A program made the translations under genes and the position numbers. From Dolichospermum planctonicum (GTDB lineage: Bacteria; Cyanobacteriota; Cyanobacteriia; Cyanobacteriales; Nostocaceae): a stretch of DNA of 64,000 nucleotides. The stretch spans positions 21,244 through 85,243 of the forward strand of contig NZ_BJCF01000016.1 of the NCBI RefSeq assembly GCF_005402965.1. The letters are read 5' to 3'. Within the stretch, counting starts at the first letter, position 1, and every line of letters starts with the position of its first letter. Positions 8,242 to 16,654 of the stretch are shown piece after piece. Below the pieces are notes generated by a model, which had not been told where the DNA came from, did not search any database, and saw only the letters and a program-made list of their open reading frames with translations.

Positions 8242-10590
8242 CTATTCCTCATCATCAAGTTCTGGCTCAAAGGATTCTGTTTGATTTGGTGGATCAATAT
8301 CTGCTGCATCGTCATTGGTCGTATTTGCGCCCGTACTTTTGGGTAAACCATCAGCACCAACGGTAACTAAATCAATTTGTTGGCGGTAATAATCAACGCT
8401 CTTGACTTGCACCATACAGCTATCGCCTAATCGGTAGGAAGCGCGATTTTTCCGCCCAAATAAAGCCTGTTGTCTAGCGCGATATTCATACCAATCGTCT
8501 TTCAGGGAACTGACGTGAACCAGTCCTTCTACCCGTAAGGTATTAGCTAAGTTGTCTTCTGTGGGCGGTTCTATTGGTACTTCAATTTCTACAAAAAAGC
8601 CGTAGGATTGAACACCAGTAATCACCCCAGGAAATATTTCACCAATGCGTTGTTTCATTAATGAGGCTTTTTGTAGTCCGGCTAAATCTGCTTCAGCTTC
8701 TTGAACTTCTTTTTCCCGGTCGTTAATCTGTACTAGAACTCTGGTTAGGTCACTTTGAAGTTCTTGTTGCAGTTCTGGGGGGAGAACATTCCAATTAATT
8801 TCTTCATGACAGGAGGAGTGGCGCAGGTTAATCCGTTCTTTAACGCGGGTAGTCCGGCGATCGCGCCCATATTCCAGTAAGTTATGATACACCCGTTGCA
8901 GGAGAATATCTGGGTAACGACGCAAGGGGGCGGTAACGTGAACATATTGGGACAAAGCCAGTCCAAAATGAGAACTTTTAGTAGTGCTGTAGACAGAGGG
9001 TTTGAGTGTGTCCTGTAATAAATAGGTGAGAACTTGCTCCGAAGGAGAATCAGCAAAAGCGGCCGTTAAGTGTTGATAATCTAGGGGTTGGATTTCCAAT
9101 TCTGGATCTAGTCCTAATTCCACACCCAAATTAACGGCCAGTTTGAGCATTTCCTGCACATCTTCGGGGTCAGGTGTGCCTTGGACTCGCCAAAGACAAG
9201 GAACTCCCAGAGCGCTCAGGTGATCGGCCATCAGTTGATTAACTAATATTACCAACTCTGTTATTAGCGATCGCCCAGGTAAGTCATTAACCACCACAGA
9301 CCCCAAAGCCCCTTCATCATAGTAAGGATTATGACTGGGTGGGAGATTCAACTGTAAGCTACCACGATTTAGGCGCGTCTGTTTAATAGCAACAGCTAAA
9401 GTTTGCAAATCTTGTAATTGCTCTTGTACTTGGGCAGATACTTTAGTAACTTCATCGCAGAAAATGCTATGTAATTCTACTTGATTAATCTCGTAGTCTA
9501 CATTGATTACACTCTCGTGAATTTCCCATTCCACCACTGCTCCTGATTGGGGGTTAATGGTAATTATGAGAGTCATACTCAAGCGATCGCTACCAGGGAC
9601 TAAAGAACACCGTTCTGTTACCATGGGCGGCAACATTGGTAATAATAATTCTCCCAAATACACCGATTTACCGCGCTTGAGTGCTTCCCTGTCTAGGGCT
9701 TCATCTGGTTGAATATAGTGGGAAACATCCGTAATGTGAAATAGTAATCGCCAATTATCGGTGCTAGTTTTTTCCACACTGAAAGCATTTTCAAATACAG
9801 ACTCATCACCGTTGACAGTTTTGATGGTGAAAGTAAAAACATCACGTAAATCCAGACGATTTTTCAGGTCTGCCTTGAGGAGTTTCTTGGGTAACTTGGA
9901 TGCTGCATCGAGGACATGATCGGGGAAAGTGCGGGATAAATCATGTTTACAAGTTACCAAATCTATATCGGCTGCGGCTTCGGCATCACTACCCAGGATT
10001 TGCACCACTCTCCCCAAGGGGGGATATTGTGCTAAGGGGTAGCGAAGAATTTCCACGTGAGCTAAATGATCAATTGCTGCTTCCAACTTCATGCTGTTGA
10101 GTTGTAATTTCAGTTCAAACAGCAATCTGTCATCTAAAGGAACAGCCCGAAAACCTCCATCTACCTGTTTAATTCTGGCTAGTAAAGTGTGATTAGATCG
10201 TTCCATGATCAACTTAACTTCGCCCTCTGGTGAGCGCCGACGACTACCTTCCTTGAGGACCCTTACTAAAACGCGATCGCCATTCCAGGCATTACTCAAA
10301 TGACTTTCGCGGATGTAAATATCCTCCGAGCCTTCGCTATCTTGAATTGCAAAGCAAAAGCCCTTACTGGAACAACGCAGTTTCGCCTCAATCAAGCCCT
10401 CCTCGGTGATGCGGCGGTATTTCCCCCGTTCCTTAACCAAAAGCCCAATTTTTTCCAGGACATCCAAAGTAATTTGTAGTTTTTCTAGACTTTCTTCATC
10501 CTCACAACCTAGTTTCTTTTCTAGAACCTTACGAGCCACCAATTTATCATCTGTGAAATTGGCAAGAAGTGTAGCGATTGAAAATTCCAT
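8242..10590 (-). CDS. rnr: RNase R/RNase II family 3'-5' exoribonuclease
   Basis: A 782-residue hydrolytic exoribonuclease of the RNB family. In order: an N-terminal winged-helix-like region, cold-shock/OB region, the catalytic RNB domain with LLFHITDVSHYIQPDEALD (cluster of metal-binding aspartates) and RGSLQLNLP, the YVHVTAPLRRYPDILLQR block, and a C-terminal S1 domain (GVITGVQSYGFFVEI) followed by an acidic tail. This order and length match RNase R-like enzymes, which degrade structured RNA. Likely leads a small operon with the UbiX gene. Upstream lies an unusually long non-coding stretch. Confidence 0.9.
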   Translation of the reverse strand: MEFSIATLLANFTDDKLVARKVLEKKLGCEDEESLEKLQITLDVLEKIGLLVKERGKYRRITEEGLIEAKLRCSSKGFCFAIQDSEGSEDIYIRESHLSNAWNGDRVLVRVLKEGSRRRSPEGEVKLIMERSNHTLLARIKQVDGGFRAVPLDDRLLFELKLQLNSMKLEAAIDHLAHVEILRYPLAQYPPLGRVVQILGSDAEAAADIDLVTCKHDLSRTFPDHVLDAASKLPKKLLKADLKNRLDLRDVFTFTIKTVNGDESVFENAFSVEKTSTDNWRLLFHITDVSHYIQPDEALDREALKRGKSVYLGELLLPMLPPMVTERCSLVPGSDRLSMTLIITINPQSGAVVEWEIHESVINVDYEINQVELHSIFCDEVTKVSAQVQEQLQDLQTLAVAIKQTRLNRGSLQLNLPPSHNPYYDEGALGSVVVNDLPGRSLITELVILVNQLMADHLSALGVPCLWRVQGTPDPEDVQEMLKLAVNLGVELGLDPELEIQPLDYQHLTAAFADSPSEQVLTYLLQDTLKPSVYSTTKSSHFGLALSQYVHVTAPLRRYPDILLQRVYHNLLEYGRDRRTTRVKERINLRHSSCHEEINWNVLPPELQQELQSDLTRVLVQINDREKEVQEAEADLAGLQKASLMKQRIGEIFPGVITGVQSYGFFVEIEVPIEPPTEDNLANTLRVEGLVHVSSLKDDWYEYRARQQALFGRKNRASYRLGDSCMVQVKSVDYYRQQIDLVTVGADGLPKSTGANTTNDDAADIDPPNQTESFEPELDDEE

Positions 10591-11378
10591 GCAGTGAACC
10601 GACCTTTGGTCAAAACATCATTTTTTAGGGAATAGGGAATAGGGAACAGCATGATTGCCTCTTGCCTCCTCTTGGGTTACATCATGCCAGTCCGCCCTCA
10701 TCTGTGACACGAATTACCCCTACTTCGCGCGTAGTGTTTTGTAGAGAAAGTAAGGCTGCCGATAGCGCAGCATGGACTTAACCATAGTTGCGGTTACGCT
10801 AGGAGAAATCTCCCCTTGTGACTTCTCACAGCACAACAATTTCAGAGTTTGCTGGCGTGACCCCTAGTTTTATCTAAACAATACCCATCATGCACTCCTG
10901 ATACTCAATGATTAACCACTCGGTAACTTAGATTATGGGTTAGTGAGAGACTTAGTTTGAAGAACTCAAGGTTAGCATCCAAAAACTATACACAGCTTTA
11001 ACCACAGGTGTTTAGTCCTTGAGAATGAAGGTAATTTCACGCCATCAGATACTGATAGCATAGCGTGGCGTTAGCCATATCTTCACCCTAAGAAACTGCC
11101 GAAAACCCCCAATTTTTCCTTTATGTAGAATTGATAACAATCAGGTAAGCAGTAAAACACCAGGAGCGAGGGCGAACCCGATCTTTATTATTGTAGATTT
11201 CGGGCGCACTTGGTGAGAAAATACTTCTAGATATCTAATTGGGTATTTAGTATAGCATTTAAGGGTAGAGGAAAATTTATCTAGTCAGTTGACGGTTGAC
11301 AGTTATGAGTTTTCAATTGTCTATTGTGCATTTTTCCATAAGTGGCAAGGTGTGTTATTTTTGAAAATTCAGATAAAA
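10591..11378. other. Long intergenic stretch without recognised gene
   Basis: About 790 bases between two divergent genes. It begins with imperfect heptamers (AGGGAAT type, 10627-10648), contains a palindrome-type repeat at 11054-11081 and an imperfect hairpin at about 11177-11205 (CCCGATCT pairing with AGATTTCGGG). No tRNA, RNase P RNA, tmRNA or 6S RNA could be recognised. It presumably holds both promoters, and possibly an unannotated RNA. Confidence 0.5.
11054..11081. repeat. Dispersed palindromic element, copy 1
   Basis: The inverse complement of this 28-base segment is nearly identical to 21754-21780 (GATATGGCTACGCCACGC then TTCGCTATC), with one extra base and one change. The core GTGGCG/CGCCAC and the ends GATA.../...TATC are self-complementary, so each copy can fold. 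Confidence 0.7.
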
Positions 11379-12113
11379 ATGATTGAAAGTATGATGTTGG
11401 CGCAATTCCATAACTTGTACCCCAACGGCTGTATAATATCAGAGCTAATAGAAATTTTTCAAGGGAAATATATCGTCCGTGTTAGTATACAACTCGAAGG
11501 TATCACCCGTGCGACGGCGATCGCCGGAGCAGAAACAGTAGAAGCGGCGGAAGATCATGCCATAAACCGAGCTTTGACGGTGTTGGGGATCAAAAATGTA
11601 GCGACAGAAGTGACAAAATCTATCTCATCATTGGTTGCTCCACCACCAATAAAATCTAACTTAGAAGAATCAAAACCTGTTCCTTCTGTCAGTAACACAC
11701 AGATACATACACCCCCCTTACTAGAAGATAAAATTGATACTAAAGTTGCAAAACCAGAAATATTTTCGAGATTTTCGAGTGCAGAACCAGAGTATCAACC
11801 CTTGTCAGAAGTCTCTCCTAGTGATCCTAGTCATGTCACACCTTTTACTCCTCGTAGTTATACCCCTGAGGAGGATACTGGTGTACAGTCAACCCTTGGT
11901 AAAAAGAGGAGACAAAAAGAACCAGTAAATTTATCTGATGTCATCGCCCAAACAGATGTAGAAATCGAGCGGTTAGGCTGGACACCAGAACAGGGAAAAG
12001 ATTATCTGGTGAAAACCTACAGTAAACGAGGGCGTTCTCTGCTCAGTGAAGAAGAATTAAGGAGTTTTCTCACTTACCTCAAATCTCAACCAGATCCAAT
12101 TGCGGGATTTTAG
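11379..12113 (+). CDS. Conserved hypothetical protein with N-terminal alpha/beta domain and C-terminal helical motif
   Basis: The ATG at 11379 (or those at 11391/11394) is preferred over the upstream TTG-type starts because the conserved-looking region begins at MLAQFHNLYPNGCI. It gives about 244 residues. Residues ~5-65 (VRVSIQLEGITRATAIAG, then AEDHAINRALTVLGI) look like a small alpha/beta domain of the kind seen in double-strand RNA-binding or Rad52-like folds; a proline/serine-rich linker follows; the last 50 residues (GWTPEQGKDYLVKTYSKRGR) form a helical unit recalling the tails of recombination mediators. These comparisons are inference. It is convergent with clpP. Confidence 0.6.
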   Translation: MIESMMLAQFHNLYPNGCIISELIEIFQGKYIVRVSIQLEGITRATAIAGAETVEAAEDHAINRALTVLGIKNVATEVTKSISSLVAPPPIKSNLEESKPVPSVSNTQIHTPPLLEDKIDTKVAKPEIFSRFSSAEPEYQPLSEVSPSDPSHVTPFTPRSYTPEEDTGVQSTLGKKRRQKEPVNLSDVIAQTDVEIERLGWTPEQGKDYLVKTYSKRGRSLLSEEELRSFLTYLKSQPDPIAGF

Positions 12114-12117
12114 TTGG

Positions 12118-12180
12118 TGTCAGTGGTCAGTGGTCAGTTGTTAGTTAACCAATGACCACTAACTAATAACTAATAACTAA
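12118..12180. repeat. STRR cluster (GGTCAGT and ACTAATA types)
   Basis: Short runs of GTCAGTG/GGTCAGT and of AACTAATA heptamers fill the gap between the hypothetical gene and clpP; the second run reaches the clpP stop codon region. Confidence 0.65.
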
Positions 12181-12782
12181 ACCAGAGCTACAGGACGACT
12201 ACCGGCGGCGTGACGGTCAATTACTTGGTCAATTAAGCCATATTCCCTGGCTTCATGGGGAGACATAAAGAAATCACGTTCAGTATCTTCAGAAATCCGC
12301 TCATAAGGTTGACCAGTATGTTCAGCTAGATACTGATTGAGCCGTTGCTTGTGATACAAAATTTCTCTAGCTTGAATAGCGATGTCGGTAGCTTGTCCTT
12401 GAGCGCCACCCAGAGGTTGGTGAATCATAATCCGTGAATGAGGTAAACTCATGCGCTTACCCTTTGTACCAGCACTGAGGAGAAAAGCGCCCATACTGGC
12501 TGCTAATCCAGTACAAATTGTACAGACATCGGGGCGGATATGCTTCATAGTGTCAAAAATACCCATTCCCGCTGTCACCGAACCACCAGGAGAATTAATG
12601 TACATATATATGTCCTTCTCCGCGTCCTCGGAATCTAAAAACAGGAGTTGGGCAACAATCAAGTTAGCCAGATTGCTATCAACCTGTTCTCCCAAAAAAA
12701 TAATCCGCTCACGCAACAGCCGTGAATAGATATCAAAGGCGCGTTCGCCTCTACCCGATTGTTCAATAACGATAGGAATCAT
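12177..12782 (-). CDS. clpP: ATP-dependent Clp protease proteolytic subunit
   Basis: A 201-residue serine protease subunit forming the double-ring chamber fed by ClpC or ClpX. The catalytic triad is intact: Ser96 (LAASMGAF), His121 (IMIHQPLGG) and Asp170 (TERDFF), so this is an active ClpP rather than the inactive ClpR paralogue of cyanobacteria. The glycine-rich INSPGGSV oxyanion segment lies at 62-69. No chaperone subunit is adjacent. Which of the several cyanobacterial clpP paralogues it is cannot be decided here. Confidence 0.92.
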   Translation of the reverse strand: MIPIVIEQSGRGERAFDIYSRLLRERIIFLGEQVDSNLANLIVAQLLFLDSEDAEKDIYMYINSPGGSVTAGMGIFDTMKHIRPDVCTICTGLAASMGAFLLSAGTKGKRMSLPHSRIMIHQPLGGAQGQATDIAIQAREILYHKQRLNQYLAEHTGQPYERISEDTERDFFMSPHEAREYGLIDQVIDRHAAGSRPVALV

Positions 12783-12850
12783 TTAGCGTGTTTTTAGCTA
12801 TTTTCCATTTATTCTATCGGTGACAAGGGGTGATTGTGTTGAAGTTGTTA

Positions 12851-12888
12851 AGAGGATGCTTTAAAAGTATTTTTCTGGTAAATATTAA
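12851..12888 (+). repeat. Dispersed 36-base element, copy 1
   Basis: AGAGGATGCTTTAAAAGTAT and the following TTTT...GGTAAATATTAA are repeated with small gaps at 34933-34967. Confidence 0.7.
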
Positions 12889-13110
12889 CACCAAAATCTT
12901 CAGAATCTAACCCCCCGGTTTCAAAATATCGGAAACTGCTGTAAGAAGGGAAAAGATGACAATGTATTTTATAGATTTTATATAAATATCAGTATTTTTA
13001 CTGGTTTTCATGGTTGGGTAACTAGAGTAAAACAGTTGGTTAATGGCATAAACTTAAAAATAAATTTATATTTTCAGGACACTTTTTCAGGAAAACAAAC
13101 GTCTAAGTTG

Positions 13111-13187
13111 TTAGGTAAATATAAAAAGAGAGCTAGATCACATTTGAGAAAAATGTTCTCAAATGTTCTCAAATGATATTTACCTAA
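13111..13187. repeat. Nested palindromic element
   Basis: Outer arms TTAGGTAAATAT (13111-13122) and ATATTTACCTAA (13176-13187) are perfect 12-base inverse copies. Inside them CATTTGAGAA (13141-13150) pairs with TTCTCAAATG (13156-13165), which is directly repeated at 13166-13175. It could fold as a long hairpin in RNA (leader of the small gene at 13278) or be a small mobile element. Confidence 0.7.
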
Positions 13188-13277
13188 TCCGATAGATCGA
13201 AAATACAAATTGTATTAAGAATAACAATTTCCAGAAGAAATTCCATCCATATATCCATATAAATAAAGAGAGGTACT

Positions 13278-13436
13278 ATGCTAGAAAGACTTATACAAGC
13301 AGCCTTTATTACATTTTTGTTGCAACTGATAGCAGTATTGAGTAATACTACTCACCTTCCGCGACCCAAAGCCATCTCACATATTTCTCAAAAGCCAGTA
13401 CCTATAATTAGTTCGACTTTTCAGGGTTCGGACTAG
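13278..13436 (+). CDS. Small predicted membrane or exported protein, 52 residues
   Basis: The ATG is preceded by a good ribosome-binding site (AGAGAGG, five bases before). The product starts MLERLIQAAFITFLLQLIAV, one hydrophobic helix (residues ~5-22), followed by a polar, proline-containing tail (HLPRPKAISH...). Either a membrane-anchored small protein or an uncleaved/cleavable secretory signal with a short peptide. No family recognised. Evidence for translation is the ribosome-binding site and the membrane-like pattern only; the gene ends just before a heptamer repeat array. Confidence 0.55.
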   Translation: MLERLIQAAFITFLLQLIAVLSNTTHLPRPKAISHISQKPVPIISSTFQGSD

Positions 13437-13442
13437 AATTTA

Positions 13443-13551
13443 GGGAACTCTTAACTCTTAACTCTTAACTCTTAACTCTTAACTCTTAACTGGGAACAGT
13501 TTTAACTGTCTGGATATCCTCAATTTTCCAAATCCGACAAAGAAAAATGCA
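13443..13551 (+). repeat. Dispersed repeat, copy 1, containing a CTTAACT heptamer array
   Basis: Starts GGGAACTCTTAACT, expands to about six CTTAACT heptamers (13446-13491), then runs through GGGAACAGTTTTAACTGT (palindromic AACAGTTTTAACTGT-type core) to AATCCGACAAAGAAAAATGCA. The same sequence occurs inverted at 44154-44227 with only one heptamer. Confidence 0.85.
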
Positions 13552-13621
13552 ATTCATTTAATTCTTGTGTCATTTGCATTAGGCTCCAATTTAGCTATAT
13601 TAATTTAGCTATATTTTAGTT

Positions 13622-14581
13622 TTAATTCCGCTCTGGAGTGCTAGTGACGATTTTACTTTTGATCTTCTGATTATTTCCACCTGTAATGCTGTGGAAATAT
13701 AGACCACCAATAGTAACGAGAAATAGTAAATATCCCACAAATTGAACAATATAAATTTTATCTCGATAACCAAATAAAGATTTAAGCATGATACCGGGAA
13801 AATGTTCATCAGAGAGGATTTTTTCGGTATTCCAGACTATTGGACCTAAGATACAGGAGTGAATTTTGGTAAAGTGTTCGTAATAGAAACAAAGATTTTC
13901 TGAAGAACGACTACTCAAAGCTAAATTAGCTATAGCTTCATCAAAATGATGCAACCCAGAAACCACTAAACCAGAAACAATTAATATTAATAAAACGCCC
14001 ATAATTTGGAAGAATTGGCGGATATTAATTTTCACACCCCATTTAAATAATAAGACACCAATGGCTGCGGCGGCGGCTAAACCTGCAAGGGCGCCTAAAG
14101 TTGGTAATAAACCTTGTTGAAAATTAGCTGCAACAAATAAAACGGTTTCAAATCCTTCGCGGACAATGGCGACTAAAATTAAACTAAAAACTCCCCAAGC
14201 TGCATTTGTATTTTTACCTAATGCGTCGTTTACTGCTCCCTCAACTTGGGCTTTCATGAATCTGGCTTGTTTTGTCATCCAAATCAGCATCCAACTGAGC
14301 ATAATTATTGCTAATATGCTAAATACACCTTCTAATGTTGGCTCAACTACAGAGGTATATTCAGGATTAATAGATGCTAGGAATTTAATGATCCCGGTAA
14401 ATAAAATACCGATTAAACCACTAACAATAATACCTACGACCACACCAGCATACACCCAAAGATTGAGTTGAGATTGTTTGGCTTTTTTCAATAATGCGAG
14501 GACAATACCCACAACTAGAGCGGCTTCTACACCTTCTCGGAGGGTAATTACAAAAGTAGGTAAGGCGGTACTAAAATTCAT
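13622..14581 (-). CDS. FTR1-family high-affinity iron permease
   Basis: A 319-residue polytopic membrane protein, expected to move ferric iron across the plasma membrane after oxidation of ferrous iron. The two iron-binding REGxE motifs are intact: REGVE at 15-19 and REGFE at 141-145. About seven hydrophobic segments are seen; the last lies near residues 278-300, after a soluble stretch rich in Cys, His and acidic residues (ENLCFYYEHFTKIHSC, ~228-243). First strand-mate of a leftward iron block with the ferritin-like gene 100 bases upstream and a multicopper oxidase 4 kb upstream. Close to EfeU/FTR1; substrate is inferred. Confidence 0.9.
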   Translation of the reverse strand: MNFSTALPTFVITLREGVEAALVVGIVLALLKKAKQSQLNLWVYAGVVVGIIVSGLIGILFTGIIKFLASINPEYTSVVEPTLEGVFSILAIIMLSWMLIWMTKQARFMKAQVEGAVNDALGKNTNAAWGVFSLILVAIVREGFETVLFVAANFQQGLLPTLGALAGLAAAAAIGVLLFKWGVKINIRQFFQIMGVLLILIVSGLVVSGLHHFDEAIANLALSSRSSENLCFYYEHFTKIHSCILGPIVWNTEKILSDEHFPGIMLKSLFGYRDKIYIVQFVGYLLFLVTIGGLYFHSITGGNNQKIKSKIVTSTPERN

Positions 14582-14682
14582 TTTATTAGTTAGTTATCAT
14601 TTATCATTTGTCATTTTTCAGTTGTCAGTGGTCAGTTGTAGATTTTGCTGCTCCTGACTTCTGACTCCTGACTCCTGCTGTA
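14582..14682. repeat. Imperfect STRRs (TCATTTG/GTCAGTG/CTGACTC types)
   Basis: The whole gap between the FTR1 and ferritin-like genes is made of degenerate heptamers; no room is left for a conventional promoter outside repeats, which suggests co-transcription of the two genes. Confidence 0.6.
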
Positions 14683-15117
14683 TTAGCTGAAATCCCGTAA
14701 CATTTTTTTGAGTTCGAGATTGTGCATTTCTTCTTGTCCGATCATACCACGGGTAAATTCTTCTAGATAGATACTAGCATTAGTGACTGTTTCTAGAAGA
14801 CTTTTGTACATATCCAAAGCTTTCTTTTCATGGGATAAACTTTCTTGTAAGATGTCTTTAACGTTATGTTTGAAAGTTTCTTCTATGGGAGCGATTCTTA
14901 ATGTAGGATGTCCTTCTAAACCTGTGAGAATTTCTCCTACTTGTTGAGCATGAAGTAAAGATTCAGCGGCTTGGGCTTTGAAAAATGCCACAATAGGAAT
15001 ACGATTAGGTCCTGTCACCATTAAGGAATAATGGGTGTAGCGAACTACCCCTGCTAGTTCAAATTCCATAATGGAATTGAGAATATCAATGGTTTTTTGG
15101 TGGTTAAGTTCTTGCAT
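14683..15117 (-). CDS. Ferritin-like/bacterioferritin-like protein
   Basis: A 144-residue four-helix protein with the spacing of iron-binding ferritin-like domains: Glu20 (FELAGVVRY), Glu52 with His56 (AESLLHAQQV), the glycine turn LEGHP, Glu97 region (LSHEKKALDMY), and a final Glu130-x-His132 (GQEEMHNLELK). The first glutamate of the second helix is four residues before its histidine rather than three, a variant. Likely handles or stores the iron imported by the adjacent FTR1 permease. Could alternatively be a rubrerythrin-type diiron protein. Starts at the ATG at 15117. Confidence 0.8.
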   Translation of the reverse strand: MQELNHQKTIDILNSIMEFELAGVVRYTHYSLMVTGPNRIPIVAFFKAQAAESLLHAQQVGEILTGLEGHPTLRIAPIEETFKHNVKDILQESLSHEKKALDMYKSLLETVTNASIYLEEFTRGMIGQEEMHNLELKKMLRDFS

Positions 15118-15308
15118 GAGTTGTTAAGTTGAGCAAAATTACATGAGCAGAGTTTTTAGATACTAATTATGAGTGAGAAGTTATACTTTTTTCTGGTTGG
15201 GAAAAATAAAAGAAAAATAAAAATATTCTCACTCTTAGCTATCAATTATTTTCTCTCTTATTTATGATTTTAAACTGTTTATTCTGGACTTATAATAGTG
15301 TGAAAATA

Positions 15309-16337
15309 CTAACTCATGCTTTGACTGTGAGTTTTTTCTCGCACTTTTCGAGTATTTTCCTCGATGGTTTTTACTAGTTTGGTAACATCTTCTGGAGTTT
15401 TGACTGCTTGCGCTGGGGGAATAGCAGCAGGCCAAACTTTGACTAATTCTCCAAAAGCTGTATCTATGGCTTTGTGTGCTTCGGGATTTTCTTGGATCAT
15501 TTGGTTAGAAATACTTTTATATATTTCTTGAGAATAGATTACAAAGCCACGAGAATCTTGATATTCAATGGGGGCGGTAATTTTACCTTTTGCTACCGCT
15601 GCACCATATTCTGAGTTAGCGGCATCTAATAAACTGTTGATTACTGGTAGAATAAATTCCGGTTGGCTACGTTGTTCGGTTGGTAAAACAGCGATCGCAT
15701 TATCAACAGCTTGCATAGCAGTGGTAAAATTAGTTTTTATTTTAGCATCCTTGGGATTAGATTTGACTAAATCTGTTAAACTGACTAAGTTGCTTTTAAA
15801 TTCTTTAACTTTACGTTCTTCTAATTGTTCTTCAATATCAATATAAATCTCTTCTACTGGGTGTCCAATATGGGGTTGAGCTTGTTTGGGTTGATTTTGA
15901 TCTAACAGTTCTTGGGCTACCAAAAGATGTCCTTTCATTAATCCCAATTTTGTCATATAGTCAATATCTTTGGCTTCACCTGTTAACACCACTTCCTCCA
16001 CTGTCACCATATCTTTGATTTGGTCAAACTGTGGTTGAGTAATTACTTTTTTGCTGACTAAGTCTTCGGAACTAGCGTAAGGACGGTTAGCCTGAATTTT
16101 ATTTGATAAAGCCGGAATTCCTAATGTGGCCTCCAATTTATCTAACTGCGACAAAATTGCATTATTGATATTAATTTTAGCTTTACCACTATGACCGCTA
16201 TGGGTGCTAGTTTCTGTCGCTTGGGCTACAGTTGGTGTTGATTTAATATCTGATTTTACTTTATTGCCGGTACAAGAACTCAAGGAAATTAAGGTACAAG
16301 CAGCAATAGACAAGAATAAATAACGGAATTTAATCAT
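15309..16337 (-). CDS. Lipoprotein with helix-hairpin-helix segment, iron cluster
   Basis: The ATG at 16337 is chosen because GGAG lies five bases before it and it begins a lipoprotein signal (MIKFRYLFLSIAACTLISLSSC, cysteine at 22). The mature part (342 residues in all) opens with a ComEA-like helix-hairpin-helix (ININNAILSQLDKLEATLGI to EDLVSKKVI, ~residues 53-105). The rest is helical, with a HIGHPVEEIY segment resembling the metal-binding HxxE of imelysin/EfeO proteins and a PAAIPPAQAVKTPEDV tail. Co-localisation with FTR1 suggests a periplasmic iron-handling part; this is inference. A DNA role is unlikely for an exported protein. Confidence 0.65.
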   Translation of the reverse strand: MIKFRYLFLSIAACTLISLSSCTGNKVKSDIKSTPTVAQATETSTHSGHSGKAKININNAILSQLDKLEATLGIPALSNKIQANRPYASSEDLVSKKVITQPQFDQIKDMVTVEEVVLTGEAKDIDYMTKLGLMKGHLLVAQELLDQNQPKQAQPHIGHPVEEIYIDIEEQLEERKVKEFKSNLVSLTDLVKSNPKDAKIKTNFTTAMQAVDNAIAVLPTEQRSQPEFILPVINSLLDAANSEYGAAVAKGKITAPIEYQDSRGFVIYSQEIYKSISNQMIQENPEAHKAIDTAFGELVKVWPAAIPPAQAVKTPEDVTKLVKTIEENTRKVREKTHSQSMS

Positions 16338-16425
16338 TTTTACTCCAAAATAGGGATTTAAGTCAAAGTTTTGGCTATTTTTCTGATATCCAGTCAAAAA
16401 CCAATAAATATTCGCAATAGCTATC

Positions 16426-16442
16426 TATGGTAATTTACCATA
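16426..16442. promoter_or_regulatory. Perfect 8-1-8 palindrome upstream of the iron-cluster lipoprotein
   Basis: TATGGTAA-T-TTACCATA, centred about 97 bases before the lipoprotein start. Size and symmetry suit a dimeric repressor such as a Fur-family or other metal regulator. Identity of the regulator is unknown. Confidence 0.5.
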
Positions 16443-16559
16443 AATAAAAGTTTTTATCAACTAGTTTAGAGAAATTGAGTATAATTTGAATATTTTATTT
16501 TTATTTTCTCTTAATGCTCCGACTTCAAGGTATTAAAGCTTATAATCTAATTGGGTACT

Positions 16560-16585
16560 CATTCCCAGGTGGCCGCCTGGAAATG
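16560..16585. repeat. CATTCCCAG-type hairpin, copy 1
   Basis: CATTCCCAGG (16560-16569) pairs with CCTGGAAATG (16576-16585), one mismatch. Same family as the two hairpins at 45019-45043 and 45151-45175. Lies just past the stop of the leftward small membrane gene and may end its transcript. Confidence 0.65.
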
Positions 16586-16654
16586 AGAAACTAAAAACAA
16601 GAAAACCTAGTTAGACTCCATTGCAAATGCTTGTGTCAAAGCTGCATGGGGTCT

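Larger units (their letters stand above)
12783..13277. other. Intergenic region with dispersed repeat and nested palindrome
   Basis: About 500 bases between clpP (leftward) and a small rightward ORF. Holds a dispersed 36-base element (12851-12888), and a nested palindrome (13111-13187). No further gene seen. Confidence 0.6.

Noticed and set aside
8745..9056. 103-residue open frame, minus strand, inside the RNase R gene
   Set aside because: Same strand but out of frame with a clear exoribonuclease and rich in rare, non-protein-like composition; a shadow frame.
13446..13491. CTTAACT array as a possible CRISPR or protein-coding repeat
   Set aside because: Units are seven bases without spacers; typical STRR, seen at many sites.
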